Source: Acidovorax sp. 107 (lineage in GTDB: Bacteria > Pseudomonadota > Gammaproteobacteria > Burkholderiales > Burkholderiaceae_C). Taken from it: DNA of 64,000 nucleotides. The notes beneath the pieces were generated by a model that searched no databases, had not been told where the DNA came from, and saw only the letters and a program-made list of their open reading frames with translations. This document shows positions 8,782 through 17,416 of this stretch, piece by piece; position 1 is the first letter of the stretch, and every line of letters starts with the position of its first letter. Where the stretch lies: the NCBI RefSeq assembly GCF_003058055.1, contig NZ_QBTZ01000001.1, forward strand, positions 3,800,001-3,864,000, given 5' to 3'. The position numbers and the translations under genes were made by a program.

Positions 8782-9468
8782 CCGGGCGGCGGCTGCCTCC
8801 AGCATCTGCACCATCTCGCCATAGCCGCGCTGGCGCGCCAGCTGCAGGGGCGTGTTGCCCTGCCGGTCGGTCAGGGCCTGGCTGGCGCCGGCCTGTAGCA
8901 GCGCCTGCAGCGTGGCCTGGTGGCGCGCGCCCCCGTTGCCCAGCACGATGGATTCGATGAGCGCCGTCCAGTGCAGGTTGTTCACATGGTCCAGTGGCGC
9001 CCCGGCTGCGATCAGCTGGCGCACCACGCCGTCATGCCCCAGGTGGGCAGCGGCGATCAGGGCCGTGCCGTCGTAGCGGCTGGTCACCTGTTTGGCGCTG
9101 GCGCCCAGTTGCAGCAGCAGGCGCAGCGTGGCCTCGTCATCGGCCACGGCGGCGATGGTCACGGCGTCGTAGCGATCGTTTTCCAGCGCGTTCAGATCGG
9201 CCCCGGCCTGGGCCAGGGCGCGGATCGCGTCTGCCTGCCGGGCAAAGGTGGCCACATGCAGCGGCGTGCGGCCGTAGCCATCGCGGGCATTCACATCGGC
9301 CCGCGCCGCGATCAGTTTGGAGAGTGCTTGCAGGTCGCCCCGCGCCGCAGCCGCATGCATGCCCTGGTAGGCCGCCGTTTCTGCCGCCGTGGGAGGCACC
9401 TGTGCCTGGGCTGGAGTGGCGCTGGCCAGTGCTGCGGCCAGGGCAAAAACTAGGTTCCAGGGCTTCAT
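8776..9468 (-). CDS. Secreted or periplasmic ankyrin-repeat protein
   Basis: 230-residue ankyrin-repeat protein with a cleavable Sec signal peptide (hydrophobic stretch, cleavage near ATPAQAQ), so it acts in the periplasm or outside. About five ankyrin units follow, recognisable by DGYGRTPLHVATF, NLHWTALIESIVLG and QGNTPLQLARQRG. Ankyrin repeats bind proteins and give no enzymatic activity; periplasmic ones in other proteobacteria can support oxidative-stress enzymes. The start ATG at 9468 has GGAGG upstream. It lies 40 bp downstream of the HbpS-like gene on the same strand and may be cotranscribed with it. Confidence 0.85.
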   Translation of the reverse strand: MKPWNLVFALAAALASATPAQAQVPPTAAETAAYQGMHAAAARGDLQALSKLIAARADVNARDGYGRTPLHVATFARQADAIRALAQAGADLNALENDRYDAVTIAAVADDEATLRLLLQLGASAKQVTSRYDGTALIAAAHLGHDGVVRQLIAAGAPLDHVNNLHWTALIESIVLGNGGARHQATLQALLQAGASQALTDRQGNTPLQLARQRGYGEMVQMLEAAAARR

Positions 9469-9508
9469 GGGGCCTCCGATGGCGTGCGTTGTGGGTGAGG
9501 ATGGGTGA

Positions 9509-10003
9509 TTACTTCAGCAGATCCTGCACCTTGGCGATGCCCGCCACGGCGCACTGCTCGTCCAGGTGGCCGCCGGGCGCACCGCCCACGCCCACGGCGC
9601 CGATCACTTCGTTGCCCACCTTCACCGGCACGCCGCCGCCCAGCAGCAGATAGCCGGGAATGTTCACCAGGTTGGCGGCCGCAGGGTTCTTCTGCGCGCC
9701 TTCCATCATGGCCAGCGTGGTGTTCTTGGCCGATGCCGAGGTGTAGGCCTTGAGGCGGCTGGCTTCCAGTGTGTGGGGGCCCGCGTTGTCGGCGCGATGC
9801 ACGGCGCGCACGGTGCCTGCACGGTCTACCACGGTGGCAGTCACGGCGTAGCCGTTGGCGGTGCAGGTGGCCACGGTCTGGGCGGCGATCTGCGTGGCCA
9901 GGTCCAGCGACATGTTCTTTTCGGTGCGCACGCCTTCGGCGCTGGCGGCGGTGGCGATCAGGGACAGGGTGAGGGCGGCGGCTTTGACGAGGGTGCTTTG
10001 CAT
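9509..10003 (-). CDS. Secreted GlcG/HbpS-family (DUF336) heme-binding-like protein
   Basis: 164 residues from the ATG at 10003, preceded by GGAGA; a longer in-frame reading to 10087 has no ribosome site and would bury the signal peptide. An N-terminal Sec signal (KAAALTLSLIATAASA) precedes one DUF336 domain with VVDRAGTVRAVHR, LEASRLKAYTSAS, NIPGYLLLGGGVPV and IGAVGVGGAPGG, the hallmark motifs of the family. HbpS relatives bind heme or small aromatic ligands, while GlcG is a glycolate-locus protein of unknown role. Function here is therefore not assigned beyond a small-ligand-binding periplasmic protein. It is upstream of the ankyrin gene. Confidence 0.85.
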   Translation of the reverse strand: MQSTLVKAAALTLSLIATAASAEGVRTEKNMSLDLATQIAAQTVATCTANGYAVTATVVDRAGTVRAVHRADNAGPHTLEASRLKAYTSASAKNTTLAMMEGAQKNPAAANLVNIPGYLLLGGGVPVKVGNEVIGAVGVGGAPGGHLDEQCAVAGIAKVQDLLK

Positions 10004-10139
10004 GGTGTTCTCCGGTGTTTGTGACGTCGGTGCCACCCTTTGTGGCGCCGTGGGAGAACTGTAGAAACTGCCGCTGTTTTCAGCCATTCGGGTGGTTACG
10101 CGCGCGCCTCCGTAGAACTACTGAATACACGCATCCCCC

Positions 10140-10250
10140 TGTGGCGCTGCGCGCCTTCCCCCTTCTCTCGCCCCGCTGCGCGGGTCGGGAAGGGGGACGC
10201 CGCCAGTGCGGCGGGGCGGCCCTTGCACGGCGGCCGCTGGCGAAACCTCG
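10140..10250. repeat. GC-rich intergenic inverted-repeat region
   Basis: Intergenic region between the HbpS-like gene and the response-regulator gene. It contains CCCCCTTC (about 10157) facing GAAGGGGG (about 10189) across CGCCCCGCTGCGCGGG, then further GC-rich dyads built on GCCGCC and GGCGGC. It looks like a structured extragenic repeat rather than a gene and could terminate transcription from the response-regulator operon. No coding signal is seen. Confidence 0.45.
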
Positions 10251-10253
10251 GCT

Positions 10254-10892
10254 TCACGCGCCAGGGACTGAATCCACCAGTGCCGCGTACCGCCGGATCA
10301 ACTGCGCCAGCGACTCGGCCCCCAGCTTGGCAAACAGGTTGGCGCGGTGGGTTTCGACGGTGCGGGGCGAGAGTTCGAGCGCCCGGCCGATTTCCTTGTT
10401 GGTCAGGCCTTCGACGATCAGGCCCAGTACCTCGCGCTCGCGGGCAGACAGTTGAACAAAGCGTTCACGCGCTTGCTGGTCGGCCTGGTGCCGCTCGCGC
10501 GAGCGCACATGCTGGCGCACGGCGTTCTGCAGGGCCTCGATCAGCACCTCGTCATCCACAGGTTTTTCGAGAAACTCTGCCGCCCCGGCTTTGAAGGCGC
10601 GGCGGCACATCTCCACCGTGCCGTGGCCGGTGAGCAGGATCATGGGCTGGTCCACGCCCTGTGCCAGCAGTTGCTCCAGTACCGTGAGTCCGCTGATGCC
10701 GGGCATGCGCACGTCGAGCACGATGGCGCCGATGCTGGCGCGGTCAAACCCCGCCATGAACGACTGCGGGTCGGCCCAGGTCTGCACACGCAGGCCGACG
10801 GTACTGATGAGCAGGCCCAGGCTGTCACGCACGGCGGCGTCGTCGTCCACCAGGTGGATCAGGGGCGAGAGGGAGCGGGCGTTATCGGTCAT
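10254..10892 (-). CDS. FixJ/LuxR-type response regulator
   Basis: 212-residue transcription regulator, partner of the histidine kinase encoded just upstream. Receiver domain with acidic pocket DDD (residues 16-18), phosphorylation site Asp60 in VLDVRMPG, the threonine in LLTGHG and the lysine in LEKP. C-terminal LuxR-type helix-turn-helix with LSAREREVLGLIVEGLTNKE and ELSPRTVETHRANL. This is the FixJ/DctR layout. Start taken as the ATG at 10892, inside the end of the kinase gene (11-bp overlap), suggesting translational coupling; an in-frame GTG at 10910 is possible. Target genes are not evident from the neighbourhood. Confidence 0.9.
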   Translation of the reverse strand: MTDNARSLSPLIHLVDDDAAVRDSLGLLISTVGLRVQTWADPQSFMAGFDRASIGAIVLDVRMPGISGLTVLEQLLAQGVDQPMILLTGHGTVEMCRRAFKAGAAEFLEKPVDDEVLIEALQNAVRQHVRSRERHQADQQARERFVQLSAREREVLGLIVEGLTNKEIGRALELSPRTVETHRANLFAKLGAESLAQLIRRYAALVDSVPGA

Positions 10893-12426
10893 GGGCGGGC
10901 GGCGCTGCACACAGGGTCAGCACAAACTCGGCCCCCCGGTGAGTGGCGGAGGGGGGCGTGGCTTCGGGCGCCAGGGTCAGTTGTGCACCCATGGCCTGCG
11001 CCAGGCTCTCGCACAGCGTGAGGCCCAGGCCCAGTCCGCCGGTGCGGGTGGTGTAGAAAGGCTCGAACAGGTGCTGGCGTGCCTCGGGCGGTATGCCCAG
11101 CCCATGGTCGCGCACCGAGAGGGCCACGCGCCCGGCGTCCACGCGCACCATGGCCAGGTGCAATTGGCGTTCTGCCAGTGGCACCTGCTCCAGCGCCTGC
11201 AGGGCGTTCATCAGCAGGTTGTGGATGATCTGTTGCAACGCCACGGGTTCGGCCAGTACGTTGGGCAGATCCGGTTCGGCAGCCACCTCGGGCACCACGC
11301 CGCGCTGCGCCAGCTCGGGCTCCAGCAGGTGCAGCACGTCTTGCACGGCGGTGGGCAGTGCCAGGGGCTGGGCCTGGCCTGCCAGGTCGGGCCGCTCCAC
11401 CAGACGGCGCAGGCGGCCCACCACGGTGGATGCGCGGCGCGCCTGCTCCACCGCGCGGGCCATGGCGGTCTGCGCGGTGGCCAGTTCGGGCGGGTCGTCG
11501 GCCAGCAGGCGCTGGGCGGCCTGCGTGCTGGAGAGCAGCGCCGTGAGCGGCTGGTTCAGCTCGTGCGCCATGCCCGCGGCCAGTTCGCCCAGCGTGTTCA
11601 GCCGCGCCACCTGGCCCAGGCGCAGCAGCTCTTCGGCCCGCTGGCGGGCCACGCGCTGGCGCCACAGGGCGCGGCCTGCGGCCCACAGCGCGGCCGTCAG
11701 CAGGCACCAGCCCAGCATGCGCCACCAGGGCAGTTCGTGCAGACCCACGCTGCGGCGGGCCACCACGTCCAGCGGCTGGCTGGGGGCGGCCAGCAGTTTG
11801 TGAAAGTCGTAGGTGCGGATGCCGCTGCCCCGGTCGACCTGGCCGGGCTGCACCACAAAGGCCGTGCCGCCGTGCTCCAGCGTCACGCGCACCGGGCTGG
11901 TGGCCAGGTCCATGGGCCACTCGTCGGTGGGGATGGTGGTGCGCAGGTCGATGTGCAGCGCGTAGCTGGCGGGCGTGCCTGCCAGCACCAGGTAGTAACG
12001 GCCTGCGGGCAGGTTCAGCCCCGCCATGGCTGCGTGGCCCGTGCGCCGTGAGGTGGCCTCGGCCGCTGCCAGCTCGGCCTGCAGTGCGGGCGGCCAGTCG
12101 CTGTGGGCCGAGCGCTGCAGCACGTCCAGGATTTGCGGGTACACCGACGGGAGGCGGGGCAGGGGCGAGGCCGCGTTGTGCGGGCCATCCGCCGCAGTGG
12201 CGGGCTGCAGCAGCGCCAGCGTGGCCATGATGGCGTCGTGCTGCACCACGCGCTGGCTCAGCAGCCGGTGCACGATGCGTGCGTCGGTCTCAAATGCCGC
12301 GTGGAGTTGCTGCAGGCGGTCCATCACCAGCCAGCCGCAACCGATGCAGGCCACCACCACCCACAGCAGCAGGCTGGGCAGGTGCAGGGCGTGTCGGGGC
12401 AGAAGGCGGCGCCAGGCGGGGGGCAT
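10882..12426 (-). CDS. Membrane sensor histidine kinase (DctB/FixL-like)
   Basis: 514 residues. Two membrane segments (about 16-36 and 233-254) bracket a periplasmic sensor region of roughly 195 residues with no motif I recognise. The transmitter has an H-box ELAAGMAHELNQPLTALL with phospho-acceptor His288, an N-box HNLLMNALQAL, a G1 box VRDHGLGIPPE and a G2 box GGLGLGLTLCES, so it should be active. The HELNQPL form is typical of kinases paired with FixJ-type regulators such as DctS/DctR and FixL/FixJ. Overlaps its response-regulator gene. The ligand is unknown; dicarboxylates are a guess by family only. Confidence 0.9.
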   Translation of the reverse strand: MPPAWRRLLPRHALHLPSLLLWVVVACIGCGWLVMDRLQQLHAAFETDARIVHRLLSQRVVQHDAIMATLALLQPATAADGPHNAASPLPRLPSVYPQILDVLQRSAHSDWPPALQAELAAAEATSRRTGHAAMAGLNLPAGRYYLVLAGTPASYALHIDLRTTIPTDEWPMDLATSPVRVTLEHGGTAFVVQPGQVDRGSGIRTYDFHKLLAAPSQPLDVVARRSVGLHELPWWRMLGWCLLTAALWAAGRALWRQRVARQRAEELLRLGQVARLNTLGELAAGMAHELNQPLTALLSSTQAAQRLLADDPPELATAQTAMARAVEQARRASTVVGRLRRLVERPDLAGQAQPLALPTAVQDVLHLLEPELAQRGVVPEVAAEPDLPNVLAEPVALQQIIHNLLMNALQALEQVPLAERQLHLAMVRVDAGRVALSVRDHGLGIPPEARQHLFEPFYTTRTGGLGLGLTLCESLAQAMGAQLTLAPEATPPSATHRGAEFVLTLCAAPPAHDR

Positions 12427-12535
12427 GCGCGGATTCTGGCATGGGGGCTGCGCCGGGGTCTTCCGTTAAACCGCGCTTAAGGTGGCTCTGGTGTAATTTC
12501 CGACTCGCCCGTTTCCGCTTCTTCTCCTACCCACC

Positions 12536-13486
12536 ATGTCCGCTGCTTCGCCCGCACCTCACCCCTGGCTTTCACCCCGCAACCTTTTGTGGGCGTCGAT
12601 TGCGGTGGCGGCGGTCACCATCGCGCTCAAGACGCTGGCCTGGGTAGTCACGGGCTCGGTAGGTCTGTTGTCGGATGCGATGGAGTCCTTCGTGAACCTG
12701 GCCAGCGCCATGTTTGCGCTGGCCATGGTGACGGTGGCCCAGCGCCCGGCCGATGACGACCACCCCTACGGCCACCACAAGGCCGAATACTTTTCGTCGG
12801 GGTTCGAGGGCATCCTCATCATGGGCGTGTCGGCAGGCATCCTGTGGGCGGCGGGGCACCGCTTGTTCGACCCGCAGCCCATCGAGCAGGTGGGCTGGGG
12901 CCTGGGCCTGTCGGTGCTCAGCTCGGCCCTGAACGGGCTGCTGGCCTGGGTGATGTTCCGCTCGGCGCGCGAGCACCGCTCCATCGCGCTGGAGGCCGAT
13001 GCCCGCCACCTGGTCACCGATGTGTGGACCTCGGCCGGTGTGCTGGTGGGCATTGCGGGCGCAGCCTTGACTGGCTGGCTGTGGCTGGACGCGGTGGCGG
13101 CGATTGCCGTGGCGCTGAACATTCTGAAAGAGGGCGTGGAGCTGGTGTGGCGCTCGTCCCAGGGCCTCATGGATTCAGCGGTGGAGCCCGAGGTGCAGTC
13201 CACCATCGACGCCACGCTGCAGCAGTTTGTGGCGGCCCAGGCGCCGGGCGCTGTGCGCTTCGACCATGTCTCCACCCGCCGCGCAGGCCAGCGCCAATTT
13301 GTGGACATGCACCTGCACATGCCCGCCGACTGGACCCTGCGCCACGCCGCCGAGCTGCGCGGCCAAGTCGAGCGCGCGCTGATGACGGCCGTGCCCGGCC
13401 TGCGTGCCACCATCGAACTGCTGCCCACCGATGTGGAGGCGCATTTCGACGACCCCCGTGACGATGTGAAGGATGCCGTGAAGTGA
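12536..13486 (+). CDS. Cation diffusion facilitator (CDF) metal exporter
   Basis: 316 residues, the usual CDF length: six membrane helices, then a cytoplasmic domain (from about residue 205) that dimerises and binds metal. Exports divalent metal against protons across the inner membrane. The CDF signature [17 protein letters not shown] is present and helix 5 carries HLVTD (His and Asp ligands). Where E. coli FieF has DxxxD in helix 2 this protein reads E-S-F-V-N, so the metal site may differ from a standard zinc/iron site. The histidine-containing loop [16 protein letters not shown] is conserved. Its TGA overlaps the GTG start of dtd by four bases, so the two are probably translationally coupled. 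Confidence 0.88.
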   Translation: MSAASPAPHPWLSPRNLLWASIAVAAVTIALKTLAWVVTGSVGLLSDAMESFVNLASAMFALAMVTVAQRPADDDHPYGHHKAEYFSSGFEGILIMGVSAGILWAAGHRLFDPQPIEQVGWGLGLSVLSSALNGLLAWVMFRSAREHRSIALEADARHLVTDVWTSAGVLVGIAGAALTGWLWLDAVAAIAVALNILKEGVELVWRSSQGLMDSAVEPEVQSTIDATLQQFVAAQAPGAVRFDHVSTRRAGQRQFVDMHLHMPADWTLRHAAELRGQVERALMTAVPGLRATIELLPTDVEAHFDDPRDDVKDAVK

Positions 13487-13941
13487 TCAGCGTATTGCAA
13501 CGTGTGCGCGAAGCGCGAGTGGATGTCGATGGGCAGACCGTGGGCGCCATTGGCGCGGGCCTGCTGGTGCTGGTGTGCGCCGAGCGCGGCGACACCGAGA
13601 CCGAGGCCGACAAGCTGATGGCCAAGATCCTCAAGCTGCGGATTTTTTCGGACGCGGCGGGCAAGATGAACCAGAGCGTGCAGGATATTGGTGGCGGCCT
13701 GCTGCTGGTCAGCCAGTTCACGCTGGCAGCCGACACCACCGGCGGCAACCGCCCGAGCTTTACCCAGGCGGCGGCGCCGGACGACGGGCGGCGGCTGTTT
13801 GACTACCTGGTGGCCCAGGCGCGCAAAGTCCACCCCGTGGTCGCCACCGGCCAGTTTGCGGCCGACATGCAGGTGCACCTGGTCAATGACGGGCCGGTGA
13901 CGATCCCGCTGCGGATGCCGCCCGCCGTGGTGGCCGCTTGA
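13483..13941 (+). CDS. dtd: D-aminoacyl-tRNA deacylase
   Basis: Hydrolyses D-amino acids mischarged onto tRNA (for example D-Tyr-tRNA), protecting translation. 152 residues, standard for Dtd. Both family motifs are present: SQFTLAA (the catalytic threonine pocket) and the Gly-cisPro loop in NDGPVTIPL. The start is a GTG at 13483 that shares GTGA with the stop of the CDF gene, explaining the absence of an independent ribosome site. The pairing with a metal exporter is probably only positional. Confidence 0.95.
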   Translation: MISVLQRVREARVDVDGQTVGAIGAGLLVLVCAERGDTETEADKLMAKILKLRIFSDAAGKMNQSVQDIGGGLLLVSQFTLAADTTGGNRPSFTQAAAPDDGRRLFDYLVAQARKVHPVVATGQFAADMQVHLVNDGPVTIPLRMPPAVVAA

Positions 13942-14014
13942 GTGCTGCACAGAGCCGCCTGGGGTGTGCCTGCGCACGGTGAGGCGCTACGATGGGTTTT
14001 TAAGGGGAACTCTC

Positions 14015-14461
14015 ATGTACGAAAAGATCCTGGTGCCTGTGGACGGCAGCCCCACTTCGCTCGCGGGCCTGAATGAGGCCATTGCCCTGGCGCGTGTGAT
14101 GGGCTCCACCATCAAGCTGCTGCATGTGGTGGATGAAATTTCGCTGATGACGAGCTTTGAGGCCGCCATGGCGTTGCCGCCCAACGTGTTCGATCTCTTG
14201 AAGGAAGCGGGTCAGCAGGTGCTGTCGGATGCCGAGGCGCGGACGAAGGCCGCTGGCATTGCGGTGGAGGCCGAACTGTTCGAGAGTTATTCCGGGCGGG
14301 TCAGTGATCTGATCCTCACCAAAGCCAAGGAATGGGGCGCCCAGATCATCGTTCTGGGCACCCATGGCCGACGGGGTGTGGGGCGCATGCTGCTGGGCAG
14401 CGACGCCGAGCAGGTGTTGCGCCAGTCACCCGTGCCCGTGTTGCTGGTGCGCGGCGGCTGA
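14015..14461 (+). CDS. Universal stress protein (UspA family, ATP-binding type)
   Basis: 148-residue single-domain Usp. N-terminal MYEKILVPVDGS is typical, and the C-terminal GTHGRRGVGRMLLGSDAE matches the G-2X-G-9X-G-(S/T) ATP-binding motif, so it belongs to the nucleotide-binding branch. Usp proteins help cells survive starvation and oxidative or envelope stress; the precise role here is unknown. Start is the ATG at 14015, preceded by AAGGGGA at good spacing, rather than an upstream in-frame ATG at 13964. Confidence 0.92.
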   Translation: MYEKILVPVDGSPTSLAGLNEAIALARVMGSTIKLLHVVDEISLMTSFEAAMALPPNVFDLLKEAGQQVLSDAEARTKAAGIAVEAELFESYSGRVSDLILTKAKEWGAQIIVLGTHGRRGVGRMLLGSDAEQVLRQSPVPVLLVRGG

Positions 14462-14506
14462 CCGCCATGTGGGCGGCGGTCCTGACCACGGGGTAGGTCA
14501 GCCCGT

Positions 14507-14616
14507 CACTGCCGCCAGAAGAGCACCGTCGGCATCACCGTCCCGGTGGCCATGATGGCCCAGCGCAGCACGTTGGCAGGCGTTGGCGCGCCCCGCGGGC
14601 GCGGCCGTAGCCGTCA
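14507..14616 (-). pseudogene. Decayed C-terminal fragment of a second TSUP transporter gene
   Basis: About 110 bp that closely match the 3' end of the TSUP gene (15969 to about 16082). Read on the minus strand in one frame it still encodes PANVLRWAIMATG, then VLFWRQ and a stop, compared with PANVLRWGIVATG and VFFWRQ in the intact gene. The similarity decays upstream with an indel around 14580-14600, and no start or N-terminal part is present. It lies just downstream of the MFS gene, so the order is TSUP fragment, MFS, TSUP. This is a remnant of a duplication or of a second paralogue. Confidence 0.8.
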
Positions 14617-14640
14617 GTCTTGATAGGCCGGCGCTACAGG

Positions 14641-15972
14641 CTATTGGGGTTCTGGTGTCTGCGAAGAAACCAGTGGCGACACAGGCAAAAACCGAAACGC
14701 CGTCGACGCCAGCGCCAGCCAGGCCGCAATGGCCAGCATGACGGCCGTGTGGGCATCCCAGCCCAGACGCTGGGCGCCGGTGGCCACGATGCCGGTGAAC
14801 CACTGCATCAGCGCCACGCCCAAAAACATCGCCATGGTGTAGGCGGACAGGGCCCGGCCCGTGAGTGCGGGCGGGTACGACGCGCGCACATCGGCGTACT
14901 GCAGCACGCCGTAGCCCGACAGCAGGCCCATCAGCAAAATCAGCACCACGCTGGCCGCAGGGTGCACCCGCAAAAAGGCCAGCAGCGCGAACAGCCCGGC
15001 CATGAGCAGCGAGGCATTGCCAATCCACCACCGGCGGCGTTTGACGCCAGGATCCAGCCGGCCCGCCAACCCGGGGGCGAACAGTGCAATCAGCGACAGC
15101 CCCAGCGCCACGTTGCCGCTGTCCACCAGCGTGAGGTGGTAGCGGTCCATCAGCAGCGGCGCCAGCCACAGGCCCCGCAGCGACAAAAATGCGGCGTAGC
15201 CCGACATGCCCAGCAGCAGAATGCCCCAGGTGTGCGGCACCGTGAGCAGGTGGCCAAAGCCCAGCAGCGCCTGGCCCCAGGTTTCGCGCTGCGCCGGGGG
15301 CGGCACCAGCGGGGCGGGCTCGTGCACCCGCAGCCAGATCAGCAGCCACGACAGCGCGCTGAGCACTGCCAGCACGAAATAGCCCGTGCGCCAGCCGCCG
15401 CCGTGCTGCACCAGCCAGGCCAGCGGTGTGCCCGTGAACAGCAGGCCCAGCCCACCCACGCCCATGGCCACGCCCGACAGGTAGGCAAACCGGTCGGCCG
15501 GAAAATGCCGCGCAATGAACAGCGTGCAGGCCAGAAACGCGGGCGAGCAGCCCACGCCGATCATCAGCTGGCCCACCATCAGCCACGCATAGCCGGGCGC
15601 TGCCGCCGAGAGCGCAGCACCGCCAATCGCCAGCGGGAAGGCGGTGAGCACCGTGCGTCGCAGGCCCCACAGGTCCAGCCCCACACCCATCAGCAACTGG
15701 GCCACGCCGAACGACAGGCCGAACAGCCCGGCAAAGGCCCCCAGAGACCCCGGCGACAGCCCGAACTCGGCAGTCAGCCCCTGGGCCAGGATGGCGGTGG
15801 TGGTGCGAAACGCCTGGCTCAGCGCAAACCCGCTGAGCAGCGTGAGCAGCATGGCCCACAGCACGCGGGTCGGCGGGCGGCCGCTCTCTGCCCTGGGTGT
15901 CGGCGCGGGTGCCGGTGCCGCCGCAGGCGTGTACCTGGGCGTTGGCGGCGGGGCTGAGGGGCTGCTGTTCAC
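14641..15972 (-). CDS. MFS transporter
   Basis: 443-residue major facilitator superfamily permease with about twelve membrane helices in two bundles split by a loop near residue 215. The inter-helix 2-3 motif appears as GVGLDLWGLRRTVL, an altered form of the GxLaDrxGrr signature. The N-terminal 40 residues are unusually rich in Pro and Ala (SSPSAPPPTPRY and on) and precede the first helix. I place the start at the GTG at 15972, which shares GTGA with the stop of the upstream TSUP gene; the frame runs open further upstream but inside that gene. Substrate is unknown. The cyanate/nitrate-transporter-like shape of the family does not settle it. Confidence 0.85.
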   Translation of the reverse strand: MNSSPSAPPPTPRYTPAAAPAPAPTPRAESGRPPTRVLWAMLLTLLSGFALSQAFRTTTAILAQGLTAEFGLSPGSLGAFAGLFGLSFGVAQLLMGVGLDLWGLRRTVLTAFPLAIGGAALSAAAPGYAWLMVGQLMIGVGCSPAFLACTLFIARHFPADRFAYLSGVAMGVGGLGLLFTGTPLAWLVQHGGGWRTGYFVLAVLSALSWLLIWLRVHEPAPLVPPPAQRETWGQALLGFGHLLTVPHTWGILLLGMSGYAAFLSLRGLWLAPLLMDRYHLTLVDSGNVALGLSLIALFAPGLAGRLDPGVKRRRWWIGNASLLMAGLFALLAFLRVHPAASVVLILLMGLLSGYGVLQYADVRASYPPALTGRALSAYTMAMFLGVALMQWFTGIVATGAQRLGWDAHTAVMLAIAAWLALASTAFRFLPVSPLVSSQTPEPQ

Positions 15973-16715
15973 TGCCGCCAGAAGAACACCGCCGCCATCA
16001 CCAGCCCGGTGGCCACGATGCCCCAGCGCAGCACGTTGGCAGGCAGCTTTCGTGCCACGCGGGCGCCGCCGTAGCCGCCGGCGGTGGCGGCCACCATCAT
16101 CACTAGCGCCTGGGGCCACAGCACGATGCCGCCCGCTGCGTAGATGGCTACCGCAATCGCGGTGAGCAGGGCCGAGACCAGGTTCTTCATGCCGTTCATG
16201 GCGTTGAGCTGGGTTTGCCCCAGCAGGCCGAACAGCGCCAACAGCAGGATGCCCAGCCCGCCGTTGAAGTAGCCACCATACCCCGCCACGGCCAGCATGC
16301 CCAGGGCCGCCTTCCACGGCGCAGCAGGGCCATGGGCCGACGCACCGGCCCACTGGCGCAGCCGGGGGCCCAGCGCAAACATTGCCGTGGCCGCCAGCAG
16401 CAGCCAGGGCACGACCTTGCGGAAGGTGGCGTCGGGCGTGATCAGCAGCAGCGCAGCCCCGGCCGAGCCGCCGATGAGGGCCAGCACCACCACCGCCCGC
16501 ATGGACAGGCCGGGCGGCGGCTGCATGTCCTCCCGAAAGCCCCAGGCACCTGCCATGTAGCCCGGCAACAGCGCTACGGTGCCCGTGGCATTGGCCACCA
16601 CGGGCGGCACGCCGGTGAAGACGAGGGCGGGCAGCGTCAGAAAGCTGCCGCCACCGGCGACGGCATTGAGGGCGCCGGCGACGAAGGCGGCAGCGACGAG
16701 AAGGGCGGTTTCCAA
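15969..16715 (-). CDS. TSUP (TauE/SafE) family permease
   Basis: 248-residue membrane protein of the sulfite/organosulfonate exporter superfamily, with seven to eight hydrophobic segments. The first family motif is AGALNAVAGGGSFLTLPAL, and the repeat half has VAGYGGYFNGGLGILLLA followed by LNAMNGMKNLVSALLTA. Members move sulfur or carbon oxyanions, but the substrate of this one is not known. I choose the TTG at 16715, which has AAGGA six bases upstream; ATGs at 16751 and 16868 lack ribosome sites and would add a non-membrane tail. Its stop overlaps the MFS start by four bases, so the two transporters form one operon. Confidence 0.85.
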   Translation of the reverse strand: METALLVAAAFVAGALNAVAGGGSFLTLPALVFTGVPPVVANATGTVALLPGYMAGAWGFREDMQPPPGLSMRAVVVLALIGGSAGAALLLITPDATFRKVVPWLLLAATAMFALGPRLRQWAGASAHGPAAPWKAALGMLAVAGYGGYFNGGLGILLLALFGLLGQTQLNAMNGMKNLVSALLTAIAVAIYAAGGIVLWPQALVMMVAATAGGYGGARVARKLPANVLRWGIVATGLVMAAVFFWRQ

Positions 16716-16895
16716 AGTATTTCCTTGGCCACGGCGTTGCGCACGCGGCATTGCACCGATGTTAGGTGGAGATGTTGGGCGTTGCAGTCCGGATTGCGAC
16801 TGTAAAAGGTGCGACTGCTTTGCCTGCGGCTGCGTTTTAAGGCGGCGTTTTAAAAGTGGGTTGTCCACCGAGTCGCGGGGGAGCCCTGCAGCTGG

Positions 16896-17354
16896 TCAGG
16901 TCGCGTAGGGGTCTTCAAACCCCAGCTCTTGCAGGATGTCGGTCTCGTATGCCTCCATCTCCTCGGCGTCGGCCTCGCTGGTTTCGTGGTCCCAGCCCTG
17001 GGCGTGCAGCGTGCCATGCACCAGCATGTGGGCGTAGTGTTCTTCCAGGCTCTTGTTCTGCTCCTTCGCTTCGCGCTCGATCACCGGGGCGCACAGCACC
17101 AGGTCGGCGGTCACCATGGGTTCCTGGGTGTAGTCGAAAGTGAGCACGTTGGTGGCGTAGTCCTTCTTGCGGTACTCGCGGTTGAGCTGCTGGCCTTCTT
17201 CAGCACCCACGATGCGGACGGTGATCTCGGCGTCGGTGGCCAGGGCGTGGCGAATCCAGCGCGTGACCTTGTGGCGCGTCAGCACCGCGCGGTGGGCGGT
17301 CACGCCGTCAAAGGCGCCGAACTGCAGCGACAGGGAGAGTTGGTTCAGTGGCAT
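16896..17354 (-). CDS. ybeY: Endoribonuclease YbeY
   Basis: Zinc-dependent single-strand endoribonuclease needed for 16S rRNA 3'-end maturation and late 70S quality control. 152 residues from the ATG at 17354, or 158 from a GTG at 17372. The catalytic three-histidine motif [12 protein letters not shown] is intact, and [14 protein letters not shown] is the conserved strand region. Neither start has a clear Shine-Dalgarno sequence; a dispersed repeat occupies 17375-17412, where one would have been. It follows ybeZ, the usual YbeZ-YbeY pairing. Confidence 0.95.
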   Translation of the reverse strand: MPLNQLSLSLQFGAFDGVTAHRAVLTRHKVTRWIRHALATDAEITVRIVGAEEGQQLNREYRKKDYATNVLTFDYTQEPMVTADLVLCAPVIEREAKEQNKSLEEHYAHMLVHGTLHAQGWDHETSEADAEEMEAYETDILQELGFEDPYAT

Positions 17355-17374
17355 TTGGATTGCTTTTGGCACTT

Positions 17375-17412
17375 AGCGCTTGATGCGTGAGCGCAAGCAG
17401 CTATCAAATTAG
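17375..17412 (-). repeat. Dispersed short repeat, copy 3, in the ybeZ-ybeY junction
   Basis: Fills almost the whole 44-62 bp between the ybeZ stop (17417) and the ybeY start. On the minus strand it reads TTTGATAGCTGCTTGCGCTC and then CATCAAGCGCTAAG, a clean match to the core of the family. Its position inside an operon means it is transcribed. Confidence 0.7.
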
Positions 17413-17416
17413 GAGT

